Shown here: positions 23,135 through 31,261 of the stretch, one piece after another | How positions within the stretch are numbered: the stretch's first letter is position 1 | How the letters are laid out: every line of letters begins with the position of its first letter | Source: Mucilaginibacter sp. | GTDB taxonomy: Bacteria; Bacteroidota; Bacteroidia; Sphingobacteriales; Sphingobacteriaceae | NCBI RefSeq assembly: GCF_028288225.1 | Contig: NZ_JAQBOC010000050.1 | Coordinates: 1 to 40,505 of the forward strand | Direction of reading: 5' to 3' | Length of the DNA: 40,505 bases | Made by a program: the position numbers and the translations under genes | Notes under the pieces: model-generated | The model's database searches: none | The model's input: the letters and a program-made list of their open reading frames with translations, nothing else | What the model was told of the DNA's origin: nothing

Positions 23135-26100
23135 TTAAAAAGTAACGTTAACACCAAAGGTATAAGTGGCCGATAGCGGGTAAACATTTGCATCTATACC
23201 TGCGTTAGTAGGAGTTCCCCCAACTTCAGGGCTAAAGCCTTTATATTTGAAGAAGTTAAGCGGGTTTTCTGCATTTGCAAAAACTCTTATCTTTTGCATC
23301 TTCCATTTTGACAGGATAGATCCCGGAAGCGTATATCCTAACTGGGCAGTACGAACACGGAAATATGAACCACTTTCAACATAAAATGAATTTGGAGCTG
23401 AGTTTGCCGTTGAACCTACGGCAGCAGAAGGGTAAGTAGTTGAGGTTCCTTCACCATGCCAGCGGTGATCATAAAAGTCTTGGGTAAAGTTCTCATTACC
23501 GAACCTGTAGGCAATATTAGAATTGTATACACTAACACCTGCTACACCCTGGAAAGCTAATAACAAATCGAAATGTTTGTAATTAAAATTAGTATTAAAG
23601 CCGTAAGTATATTTAGGTGTAGGATTACCCAGGTCAACCCTGTCTTTACCGTCAATAACTTTATCATTATTCAAATCAGCATACATAAAATCACCGGGTC
23701 TTGCATTAGGCTGTGCTGATCCGGTAATTTGCGATTGATTTTGGAAAATACCTGTAACCTTGTACCCGTAAAATTCACCAATTGGGTCGTTTACAACAGT
23801 TCTGGTAGCTAATGCTCCATTAGCAATCCCGTTACCGCCTGAATAAATAGGGTTTTTACCGGATGTTACCTGGGTAACCTTATTATTATTTATACTAAAG
23901 TTACCACCAATTGAATAACTGAAATCTTTGGACGTATTACTTCTGTACGTGGCTGAAAATTCAAATCCACGGTTCTGAATATTTGCCTGGTTACCAATTA
24001 TATTACCGGACGCTGTTCCAACAGATGCCAAAATTGGAATTGCAAAAATTGCATTTTGCGTTGTGCGGTTATAAAAATCAGCTTCAAATGATAAATGATC
24101 ATTTAATACCGTGCCTTCTAAACCAATATCAGTACCCACACCGCGTTCAACCAAAATAGCAGGCGGAACAACTGAAACTACGCTGGCGCCTGTATGGGCG
24201 GACTGATCAGCGCCAAAAATAGCAGTGTAACCGGGATCCTGGCTTACTACCAGTGTAGTCGGGTTAATTGGTACACCGGCATTTCCAACTTTACCCCAGC
24301 TGCCGCGAAGCTTCAGGGTATTGAAAATATTTTGATCTTTCATGAAATCTTCATTAGATATCACCCATCCTGCTCCTACTGATGGAAGATAGGCCCACAG
24401 ATTGCTTCCGTAGAATTGTGATCCTGCATCGGCCCTTATTGAAGCATTAAGCAAATATCTATCCTTAAACGAGTAATTTACCCGGCCAAAATATGATACT
24501 GCTGTTGTTAAACTTCCGCCATCACTTACATTTCTGCCGTTTACATCACCAAGGGAAAGATAATGGTCACCATTGCTGCTGTTTGGAACATTCAGAGCTG
24601 TGGCGTTAATAAAGTAAGCTTTATAACGCTGTGCTGTTTGCCCTGCTAATACAGTTAATTTATGGTCGCCAAATGTATTGTCATAAGTCAATGTATTTTC
24701 AGCTATCCAGTTACGGGTATCAGTTCTGCCAATTGATAATAAACTGGTAGTGCTTTGCTGGATAAGTGTAGCCTTATAAACCGGTGCATATCCAATTGTT
24801 TCAGCCTGGGCAATTTCACCGCCAAAGCTGGTTTTAAAGGTAAAGTGTTTTAAAAACTTCAACTCTGCATAAGCATTACCTGTAAATGTGTAATTTTTTG
24901 ATGTATGATTATAAAAATCAAGCGTGGCCTCTGGATTATAATTATTACCGCCACCGAGGTTAAAATCAGTTGGATCGCCATAACTGCCGTCAGCATAAAA
25001 AACAGGAACTACCGGGGCGGCGCCATATAACTGATGAAATATGCCTCCGTCTATATCTTTCGACTGGCTAAACAAACCGCCGACAGTGTAGCCTAATTTT
25101 AAACCTCTAATTGGAGTATAGTCATTTACAAATCTTGCTGTATAACGCTTATAGTTATTGTTTTTTACTAAACCGTCCTGGTCAAGAAAACCCAATGAGA
25201 AATTATAGGTTGATTTGTCTGTTCCGCCGCTAATTGAAACGTTGTGATTCATTTTAAATGCATCGCGCAGGATCTGTCCGTACCAGTCTGTACCTTTACC
25301 ATATTTTGTTGGATCAGGAAAAAGAAGGGGAGTAGTATGATTTACACCATACAATTCATTTATTAGCGTGGCATATTCGGTACCATTAGCCATTTTTACC
25401 GGGTTGGTAACTGTTTGCCAACCTGCATAGCCATCATAAGTTACCCTTGTTGCGCCTTTTTTACCTCTTTTAGTGGTAACCAATATAACACCGTTTGCTG
25501 CCCGTAAACCATAAATTGATGTGCTGGAAGCATCCTTTAAAATACTTATATTATCAATATCAGACGGATTAATGAAACTGATATCATCATACCAAACCCC
25601 ATCAACTACATACAATACCCCGGTATTACCGTAAATGGTACCTAAACCACGGATATTGACCTGCGGTGACGCACCTGGTGACCCAGAGTTTGTTACCTGT
25701 AAACCGGATACCTTACCCTGTAAAGCGCTGACAGCGTTTGTTGAGGATTGTTTTGAAATTTCTTCGCCTTTAACTGTGGATACAGAGCCGGTAACATCTA
25801 GTTTTCTTTGGGTACCGTAACCAACTACAATTACTTGTGCAAGTTCATTTGAGCTTACCTGCAGCTTAATATCAACAGTTGCTTGTCCGTTTACCGCAAC
25901 TTGTTGTGTAGTGTATCCTATATAGGATGCTTTTAAAGTTGCATTTGATGGGGCATTAATTGTAAATGCACCATTTACATCGGTTTGAGTACCGGTCGAC
26001 GTTCCGTTTACCGCTACGCTAACACCAACAAGTGCTTCGCCGGTAGTTGCATCAGTAACTTTACCTTTAATAGTAATGTTTTGTGCAACTGCAGCATTAA

Positions 26101-26152
26101 TAAACATGAAACATAACAGTACTAACCCTGAGATTGTAAAAATTCTCTTCAT
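23135..26152 (-). CDS. susC: SusC/RagA-family TonB-dependent receptor
   Basis: A 1005-residue outer-membrane transporter. Signal peptide to about residue 23 (LLCFMFINAAVAQ). A CarboxypepD_reg-like beta domain follows at about 27-105 (ITIKGKVTDATTGEALVGVSV), then a TonB-box-like stretch, and the plug at about 115-230 (VGYGTQRKLDVTGSVSTVKG, VLYVVDGVWYDDI, ILKDASSTSIYGLRAANGVI), all SusC hallmarks. The beta barrel ends in Phe (GVNVTF), as outer-membrane proteins do. It imports glycan fragments energised by TonB. It heads the locus, preceded by a 450-nt region with candidate operator repeats. Confidence 0.97.
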   Translation of the reverse strand: MKRIFTISGLVLLCFMFINAAVAQNITIKGKVTDATTGEALVGVSVAVNGTSTGTQTDVNGAFTINAPSNATLKASYIGYTTQQVAVNGQATVDIKLQVSSNELAQVIVVGYGTQRKLDVTGSVSTVKGEEISKQSSTNAVSALQGKVSGLQVTNSGSPGASPQVNIRGLGTIYGNTGVLYVVDGVWYDDISFINPSDIDNISILKDASSTSIYGLRAANGVILVTTKRGKKGATRVTYDGYAGWQTVTNPVKMANGTEYATLINELYGVNHTTPLLFPDPTKYGKGTDWYGQILRDAFKMNHNVSISGGTDKSTYNFSLGFLDQDGLVKNNNYKRYTARFVNDYTPIRGLKLGYTVGGLFSQSKDIDGGIFHQLYGAAPVVPVFYADGSYGDPTDFNLGGGNNYNPEATLDFYNHTSKNYTFTGNAYAELKFLKHFTFKTSFGGEIAQAETIGYAPVYKATLIQQSTTSLLSIGRTDTRNWIAENTLTYDNTFGDHKLTVLAGQTAQRYKAYFINATALNVPNSSNGDHYLSLGDVNGRNVSDGGSLTTAVSYFGRVNYSFKDRYLLNASIRADAGSQFYGSNLWAYLPSVGAGWVISNEDFMKDQNIFNTLKLRGSWGKVGNAGVPINPTTLVVSQDPGYTAIFGADQSAHTGASVVSVVPPAILVERGVGTDIGLEGTVLNDHLSFEADFYNRTTQNAIFAIPILASVGTASGNIIGNQANIQNRGFEFSATYRSNTSKDFSYSIGGNFSINNNKVTQVTSGKNPIYSGGNGIANGALATRTVVNDPIGEFYGYKVTGIFQNQSQITGSAQPNARPGDFMYADLNNDKVIDGKDRVDLGNPTPKYTYGFNTNFNYKHFDLLLAFQGVAGVSVYNSNIAYRFGNENFTQDFYDHRWHGEGTSTTYPSAAVGSTANSAPNSFYVESGSYFRVRTAQLGYTLPGSILSKWKMQKIRVFANAENPLNFFKYKGFSPEVGGTPTNAGIDANVYPLSATYTFGVNVTF

Positions 26153-26236
26153 AGTGGTTAATTAAATTTTAAGAAAGTAGGATTAAAAAAATTGGTTTTT
26201 TTGTAGGTCGAAGTTGGCGAGATAATACAATTTTAA

Positions 26237-26245
26237 CAAATTATA
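26237..26245 (-). promoter_or_regulatory. Candidate -7 box upstream of susC
   Basis: On the minus strand TATAATTTG resembles TAnnTTTG with one extra base between the halves. It lies 85 nt before the susC ATG. No clear -33 element was seen, so this is a tentative call. Confidence 0.3.
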
Positions 26246-26356
26246 TAACTCTACATTATTACATCACTATAACTAACACTTTCTCATTAAAAATGCTTGT
26301 TCTTTATACCAAATTGATAATCAACTATTTAAGTAAATGATAGTGTATTCTTTACA

Positions 26357-26420
26357 TACTACACCAGCAAGGCCCCAACTACTACATTTAAAAAGTGTTA
26401 TGAGAGGTAATGATGTAGTA
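26357..26420. promoter_or_regulatory. TACTACA sites upstream of susC (candidate operator)
   Basis: TACTACA occurs at 26357-26363 and 26380-26386 (23 nt apart, about two helical turns) and inverted (TGTAGTA) at 26414-26420. They are 110-175 nt upstream of the candidate susC -7 box, where an activator such as the nearby LuxR-type regulator could bind. Confidence 0.35.
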
Positions 26421-26530
26421 TTAAAGCTCGATGAGAAACTCTACAAGGTTTTTATCATGCTCCAAATTGAGCTTTTTACGCAGCCTGTAACAGCGGATCT
26501 CAAACAATATTCAATGAAATTTTTATTAAG
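26421..26530 (-). pseudogene. Remnant of a second sensor/LuxR-type regulator gene (3' end)
   Basis: On the minus strand this encodes EIRCYRLRKKLNLEHDKN and then LVEFLIEL plus a stop, 25 of 26 residues identical to the C-terminus of the intact regulator (27105-29993). Of 12 base differences in those codons, only one changes an amino acid. Upstream of it NISL is still recognisable, but the frame is shifted by one base, and beyond about 26530 similarity is lost. The HTH recognition region is thus broken. It is the 3' stump of a diverged paralogous regulator rather than a fresh copy. Confidence 0.8.
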
Positions 26531-26607
26531 GCAGTAATAAACCTGCGTTTTGCGCCAGACGAAACATTAGGGAAAAGGAATACTAGGGGAATATTTGAGA
26601 ATCAGAA

Positions 26608-26888
26608 TTATTTGTCTCTGTAATGGCCACTGGCAGAAACCACAGTTACAGTGACCAACTTATCTTCTATGAGGTAAATTAATCTGTCTTTCTTATTTAT
26701 TTGCCTTGACCAGTATCCTGAAAGGTCAAATTTTAATCGTTCGGGTTTCCCAATACCTGTTTCGGGATGTTCATATAACTCCAAAAAAATATTCGCAATC
26801 TTTTTGATAGAAGCTTTATCTCCAGATTTTTGAATATCTAATAATTCTTTGTTGCCCTATCAGAAACAACTACTTTAAATTTTCCCAT
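26608..26888 (-). pseudogene. YoeB/Txe-family toxin gene, frameshifted
   Basis: Reads MGKFKVVVSDRATKN from ATG 26888, then a premature TAG. One added base in the AAAGAATTATT stretch (about 26840-26850) restores ELLDIQKSGDKAS, then LKFDLSGYWSRQINKKDR and a C-terminal SGHYRDK, the expected RelE/YoeB layout with aromatic and basic residues near the end. Functional members are ribosome-dependent mRNA interferases. It overlaps the antitoxin gene by 19 nt, the normal arrangement. As read, the toxin is inactive while the antitoxin is intact; a sequencing deletion cannot be excluded. Confidence 0.8.
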
Positions 26889-27079
26889 ATCGATTTATTG
26901 GGATCAAGTGTTGTGTATTTCCCCTCATCAATTTGTTTTTTACTTTCTTTAATTTTAGCAACAAAATCAGGATTGTAAGGGCTTGCTTCTGTTTCAAACT
27001 CAACTTTCAATGCCTTAGCGACAGCCTTTAAAGCAGATAACTGCTCTTTATTTTTGGGGTGCATAATCATTGTTTCCAT
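26870..27079 (-). CDS. Antitoxin of the YoeB-type pair
   Basis: A 69-residue antitoxin. METMIMHPKNKEQLSALKAVAKALKV is the family-typical N-terminus, followed by an acidic linker and the toxin-binding tail (FVAKIKESKKQIDEGKYTTLDPNKSIWENL). ATG 27079 was chosen over an in-frame TTG two codons upstream. A TAAATTTG box at 27090-27083 ends 3 nt before the ATG, so any transcript from it would be leaderless. It sits between the regulator gene and the toxin remnant, interrupting the polysaccharide locus. Confidence 0.78.
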   Translation of the reverse strand: METMIMHPKNKEQLSALKAVAKALKVEFETEASPYNPDFVAKIKESKKQIDEGKYTTLDPNKSIWENLK

Positions 27080-27104
27080 ACACAAATTTAAAAAATAAAT
27101 TTCA

Positions 27105-29993
27105 TCACAGTTCTATTAAAAACTCCACCAAATTTTTATCATGCTCCAAATTGAGCTTCTTACGCAGCCTGTAACGGCGGATCTCGACCCCGCGCAACGA
27201 AATATTTAATAATGAGGCCATTTCTTTACTGCTCATATTCATTCGTAAATAGGCGCAAAGTTTCAGGTCATTAGGTACCAGATCGGGGTGGCCTGATTTT
27301 AGTTTTTTGAAGAAGTTTTCGTGAGCCTCGTTAAAGCTGCTTTCAAATATGTTCCAGTCGCGCTCATCATTCATACCCTCATCAATAACCTTTTGGATGC
27401 GGCGCAGCTGCTCATCAGCCAGCTGTTTGCCTGTGCTATCTTTAAGATGGGTCATCTCCTCGCTTATTTTTTGCAGCAGTTCGTTCTTATAAACAATGTT
27501 CATGGCTGAGTTGGCCAGCTCCCGGCTTTTACTTGCAAGGTCGGCCTGTAATTGTTCGTTTTTTATCTTTACAATTTGCTGCTCGTTTACAATTGCTTCC
27601 TGCTTTAAAAATTCCTCTTTCTCCTTCTGCAATTTTTCGTGAATATGGTGCTGGTGCCTTTTAAGCTTTAGCCGGTAATATTTAGTTGCCAAAAAGTAAG
27701 CTAAAATAATCAGCAATAAATAGCAAAACACCGCTATTTTGCCGGCATACCAGGGCGCCAGGATCGTAAATTTAAGGGTTGTTACCGGCGAAACATTTTC
27801 TTCATTTATCTTGGCCCGTACCTTAAAATTATAGGTACCCTGGTTAAGATTTGTAAATTCTTTTTGGGTCTGTGTACTCCAGTCGCTCCATTGCTTTGAA
27901 TAGCCTTCAAGATAGTACTGAAATTTAATTTTTTCCTGCCTGTAAAATGGCAGGGAATAGGAGATGCGGATATTGTTTTGTGTGTAAGGTACCTCAATGT
28001 CATTCTGATCGCCGTGATTTACAATCGGGGTTACGCGGTCGGTTATGTTTTCAATGCGCCTTACCAGTACCATTGGCAATTTTGTCCGGGTTTGCTGCAG
28101 GGCGTCCTCGTCGTTCAAAATCACAAAGCCATCATCAACGCTTATTAAATAAATGGAGCTGTTTATACGGCTAATGTTCTCGTAGTCCTTAACCATCCGC
28201 CCGTCAAGGATATTAAACCGGTTTGAATCGATGCTCATTTTGCCCGGTGTTGAAAGATCGGCCAGTGCCACGCGGCCATGATTAATAAACCAATATTTTT
28301 TACCGAGCGCAGGTATTATTTTGTTTGATGATGAGAACGTACCCAGCATTTTATTTAACTGCTGGTACTTTGAAAACCGGTCGCTTATATCATCATAAAC
28401 ATAAAAGCCAGAATCGGAAGAGAATACAATGCGGTTATCCAGGTTAAACACATTGATGTTATAGCTGCCCGGCAAACCTGAGCGCTTATCATAGTATTTA
28501 ACTGATGCTGCCTTTTTTAAATCGTTGGTTAATGTTACCCTGTAAATCCCTTTATAAGCATGGCTCACCCAGATCTGCCCTTTATTATCCTGCTCCACAT
28601 ACCGCGAGGGCTCTCCAAAACCTTCCAATTTATGGTCAAAAGCCCAGTTACCGGCATTATCTTTTTTATAGAACACAAGGCCGGTATAAGTCCCCTGGAT
28701 TAGTTGATTGGTATTTAGTTTTTTTATTGTCCATCCCCCGCTTATGCCAGTTATTCTTGAAATAGTATTCCCATTAACCTGGAATGTACCCGTATTATGC
28801 CCACAAAGCAATTTACCATCCTGCAATGCCAGCTCCCAAACCTGGCCTTGCGAACCGGGAATCAGCTGAAAATCAAATGATTGAAAGAGCCTTTTATTGC
28901 CACTTTCAATCCAATCACTATAAAATAGTCCCTGGTTGGTGCCCAGGTAGATCTTATTATTAAAAATAATGCTGGAATAAACTGTACCGAAACGGCCGCT
29001 TTTATCAAAATAAAAATACAGCGGCGAGTTTACTTCAATACGGTCTATTCCATTATCAAGGCCTGTCCACAGGTTGTGCTCATTATCAATAAACAAGCTT
29101 AAAACCGTATTATTTTGTAAACCGCTCGATTTGTTAATGTGCTGCACCACATTGCCTGCAGTATCAATTATGATAATGCCATTTAATATAGTACCATAGG
29201 CAATATATTTACCCAAAAGTAAAACCCCATTATTAAGCTGGTAGGTTTTTAAAAAATCATTAGCCTGGTTACGCCACTCGTTAATTTGCCTGCCATCATA
29301 AATAAACAAGCCATTTCGGGCCGTGCCGATCAGGAATTTATTTCCTGGCAGGGATAGTATGGATAAAACCCCGCTGTTGCCCATTTTATCGCTGCCTTCA
29401 ATATAGTTAAGCTGATTGTTCTTCAGCTCAAATAAACCTTTATTTACTTCCTCAACAAAATACCTGCTGCCTGTTTTATATAAAAACAAAAAAGGGTTTG
29501 CGCCTTTTATTACGTTGATCTTCCCCTGTCTATAAATGTAAATGGAGCCAAACGACTGGAAGATAACTTGTCCGTTATCAATGTAGATTTTCCATACCTC
29601 CTCGTTTACCGGCTGGTATTTTTTGGGTACCAACTGTATGAGCGAATGATATTTTAATGAGCCGTTTTTATTTGTTTCCCAATAGCCGAACTCGCCAAAG
29701 CCGCCAGCGTACACTTTGCCTTTGCCATCAGCCGCAACTGAGCGCACAATAAGTCCGTTAGGCATAGGGTATGATTGCCAGTACTTGCCATCGAAAGTTA
29801 GCAGCCCTTCGGAGTTGCCAAAATACATTATACCATGCTCATCCCTGGTTATAGACCAGTTTTGATTACCCGACTGGTATAAAGCCTTGGTATAATTTTG
29901 CACATAAGGCACGCCAATGCTTTTTATATCGGCAGCATTAGCGCTTACAAGATTTAAAAATAAAAAAGCAAAAAACAGAAGTGCTTTACGCAT
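27105..29993 (-). CDS. Membrane sensor with propeller repeats, Y_Y_Y domain and LuxR-type HTH
   Basis: A 962-residue regulator starting at ATG 29993 (MRKALLFFAFLFLNLVSANA signal peptide); an earlier in-frame start only adds eight residues. Residues about 30-640 hold two-component-regulator propeller repeats (GIMYFGNSEGLLTFDG, NLWTGLDNGIDRIE). A Y_Y_Y domain follows at about 655-735 (YLEGYSKQWSDWS). One membrane helix lies near 740-760 (IAVFCYLLLIILAYFLA), then a long cytosolic coiled coil (about 765-870) and a C-terminal LuxR/GerE HTH (SSKEMASLLNISLRGVEIRRYRLRKKL). There is no histidine-kinase domain, so it probably senses glycan in the periplasm and acts directly at the promoter, SusR-like. 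It is the likely activator of the downstream susCD locus. Confidence 0.92.
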   Translation of the reverse strand: MRKALLFFAFLFLNLVSANAADIKSIGVPYVQNYTKALYQSGNQNWSITRDEHGIMYFGNSEGLLTFDGKYWQSYPMPNGLIVRSVAADGKGKVYAGGFGEFGYWETNKNGSLKYHSLIQLVPKKYQPVNEEVWKIYIDNGQVIFQSFGSIYIYRQGKINVIKGANPFLFLYKTGSRYFVEEVNKGLFELKNNQLNYIEGSDKMGNSGVLSILSLPGNKFLIGTARNGLFIYDGRQINEWRNQANDFLKTYQLNNGVLLLGKYIAYGTILNGIIIIDTAGNVVQHINKSSGLQNNTVLSLFIDNEHNLWTGLDNGIDRIEVNSPLYFYFDKSGRFGTVYSSIIFNNKIYLGTNQGLFYSDWIESGNKRLFQSFDFQLIPGSQGQVWELALQDGKLLCGHNTGTFQVNGNTISRITGISGGWTIKKLNTNQLIQGTYTGLVFYKKDNAGNWAFDHKLEGFGEPSRYVEQDNKGQIWVSHAYKGIYRVTLTNDLKKAASVKYYDKRSGLPGSYNINVFNLDNRIVFSSDSGFYVYDDISDRFSKYQQLNKMLGTFSSSNKIIPALGKKYWFINHGRVALADLSTPGKMSIDSNRFNILDGRMVKDYENISRINSSIYLISVDDGFVILNDEDALQQTRTKLPMVLVRRIENITDRVTPIVNHGDQNDIEVPYTQNNIRISYSLPFYRQEKIKFQYYLEGYSKQWSDWSTQTQKEFTNLNQGTYNFKVRAKINEENVSPVTTLKFTILAPWYAGKIAVFCYLLLIILAYFLATKYYRLKLKRHQHHIHEKLQKEKEEFLKQEAIVNEQQIVKIKNEQLQADLASKSRELANSAMNIVYKNELLQKISEEMTHLKDSTGKQLADEQLRRIQKVIDEGMNDERDWNIFESSFNEAHENFFKKLKSGHPDLVPNDLKLCAYLRMNMSSKEMASLLNISLRGVEIRRYRLRKKLNLEHDKNLVEFLIEL

Positions 29994-30009
29994 AGGGTTT
30001 ATACAACAA

Positions 30010-30084
30010 AGACGCAATGCATTGCGTCTCTACGAAAATACGGATTGAATTTGAAATATTGTAGAGACGCAATGCATTGCGTCT
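30010..30084. repeat. Family C palindromes (AGACGCAATGCATTGCGTCT), two units
   Basis: Two 20-nt perfect palindromes at 30010-30029 and 30065-30084, with flanking CTACG and GTAG arms (30030-30034, 30061-30064), are inverted relative to each other. They lie between the regulator's 5' end and the trhO stop; trhO is transcribed toward them. Compare 9165-9263. Confidence 0.85.
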
Positions 30085-30095
30085 GCTCTGCTTAA

Positions 30096-31061
30096 TTATT
30101 CTGCAGTTACCTTTGCCTTCTTATTGACGTTTACCGGCTGTGGAATTTTTACATAATAGCCTGTACCATCATAAACCCTTTTGCGCGGATGTTCTTTACA
30201 GGTAATGCTGCAGCAACCGTCCATAGCTGTGCCGCATTCATCGCATTGTGTAAAATGCTCATTACACTCAGGGTTAGCGCAATTGATCATTTTTGGGGTT
30301 GTTTTACCGCAGTTAAAACAAGTTGAGATCACTATAGGGTTTACGCTGTTCACATCAACAGAAAGCCGGTTATCAAACACGTAGCATTTGCCTTCAAAAT
30401 CCTCGCCGCCTGCTTCCTTGCCATATTTTATAATGCCACCATGCAATTGGTATACATCATTAAAGCCCTCATGCAATAGTAAAGCTGATGCTTTTTCGCA
30501 TTTAATACCACCGGTACAGTAGGTTACTACTTTTTTGTTCTTGTATTGAGCCAGCTGATTGATCATCTCCGGAAAATCCCTGAAATTCTCAATATCCAGT
30601 GTTATTGCATTTTTAAACTTGCCCAGGTTATGCTCATAGTTTGAGCGCACATCTAGAATCACCACATCTTCGGCATCCTTCATCGCCAAAAACTCTTTGG
30701 GCTCCAGGTGCTTGCCGGTTTTTTGTTGTGGATTGATGATTTTCGGATCGCGCAGACCTGAATGCACAATTTCGGATTTGTAACGCACATGCATTTTTAC
30801 AAATGAAAGCGCATCAACCTCATCAATTTTAAAATCTATATTAGCAAAGCGCGGATCGGCATGCAGGGTGTCCATATAAATCCTGCAAGATTCAGGCGAA
30901 CCGGAAACAGTGCCATTCAATCCCTCGGTAGCCACAATAATACGGCCAGCCAGGTCCAGGCTTTTACAGAATTTTAAATGATCGGCAGCAAATTGCTCCG
31001 CATCAGCTATTGTTGAATAACAATAGTATAGTAGTGTATTATATTTTGCCATAACATTCAT
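30096..31061 (-). CDS. trhO: tRNA uridine(34) hydroxylase TrhO (rhodanese family)
   Basis: A 321-residue YceA/TrhO homologue. The N-terminal domain is at about 1-100 (GRIIVATEGLNGTVSG). A rhodanese domain at about 115-215 has the active-site loop VTYCTGGIKCEKA with C182, and a C-terminal Cys-rich zinc-like region (CFNCGK, CANPEC, CDECGTAMDGCC) follows. TrhO hydroxylates U34 of certain tRNAs to 5-hydroxyuridine using oxygen. The start could be ATG 31061 or 31052; a TACTTTTG box at 31101-31094 is 33 nt before the first. It faces kbl divergently, and its stop is close to family C palindromes. Confidence 0.92.
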   Translation of the reverse strand: MNVMAKYNTLLYYCYSTIADAEQFAADHLKFCKSLDLAGRIIVATEGLNGTVSGSPESCRIYMDTLHADPRFANIDFKIDEVDALSFVKMHVRYKSEIVHSGLRDPKIINPQQKTGKHLEPKEFLAMKDAEDVVILDVRSNYEHNLGKFKNAITLDIENFRDFPEMINQLAQYKNKKVVTYCTGGIKCEKASALLLHEGFNDVYQLHGGIIKYGKEAGGEDFEGKCYVFDNRLSVDVNSVNPIVISTCFNCGKTTPKMINCANPECNEHFTQCDECGTAMDGCCSITCKEHPRKRVYDGTGYYVKIPQPVNVNKKAKVTAE

Positions 31062-31140
31062 TGATACTGCTGCAAACAGTGGGAAATGAGGTGCAAAAGT
31101 ACGAAAAGAAGGTGAAAGCTGAAAGGATTTTTGAAGTCGG

Positions 31141-31211
31141 AATGCGAAATGCCGATTGCGGAAGTATTAAGAGCAATATGTTTTTACATTCCGCAATCGG
31201 CATTTCGCGTT
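31141..31211. repeat. Palindromic repeat (GCGAAATGCCGATTGCGG arms)
   Basis: Inverted arms of 23 nt at 31141-31163 and 31189-31211 differ at one position and enclose a 25-nt AT-rich loop. The element occupies the divergent trhO-kbl spacer, 21 nt upstream of the kbl -7 box. A similar but unpaired fragment is at 12507-12535. Confidence 0.8.
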
Positions 31212-31231
31212 CCGCATTTAAATTAATTCCC

Positions 31232-31239
31232 TAATTTTG
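31232..31239 (+). promoter_or_regulatory. Bacteroidota -7 box (TAATTTTG) of kbl
   Basis: Exact TAnnTTTG match ending 23 nt before the kbl ATG, just downstream of a palindrome. Confidence 0.5.
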
Positions 31240-31261
31240 CGCTCTCAAAAACTGACTCATT

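Noticed and set aside
26337..26537. Plus-strand 66-residue open frame
   Set aside because: Its second half is the reverse complement of the regulator-gene remnant and its first half is the susC upstream region; no protein features.
30010..30084. Operator or terminator of the PUL regulator gene
   Set aside because: The same palindrome unit occurs at 9165-9263 in an unrelated context, so it is better explained as a dispersed repeat; a secondary role is not excluded.
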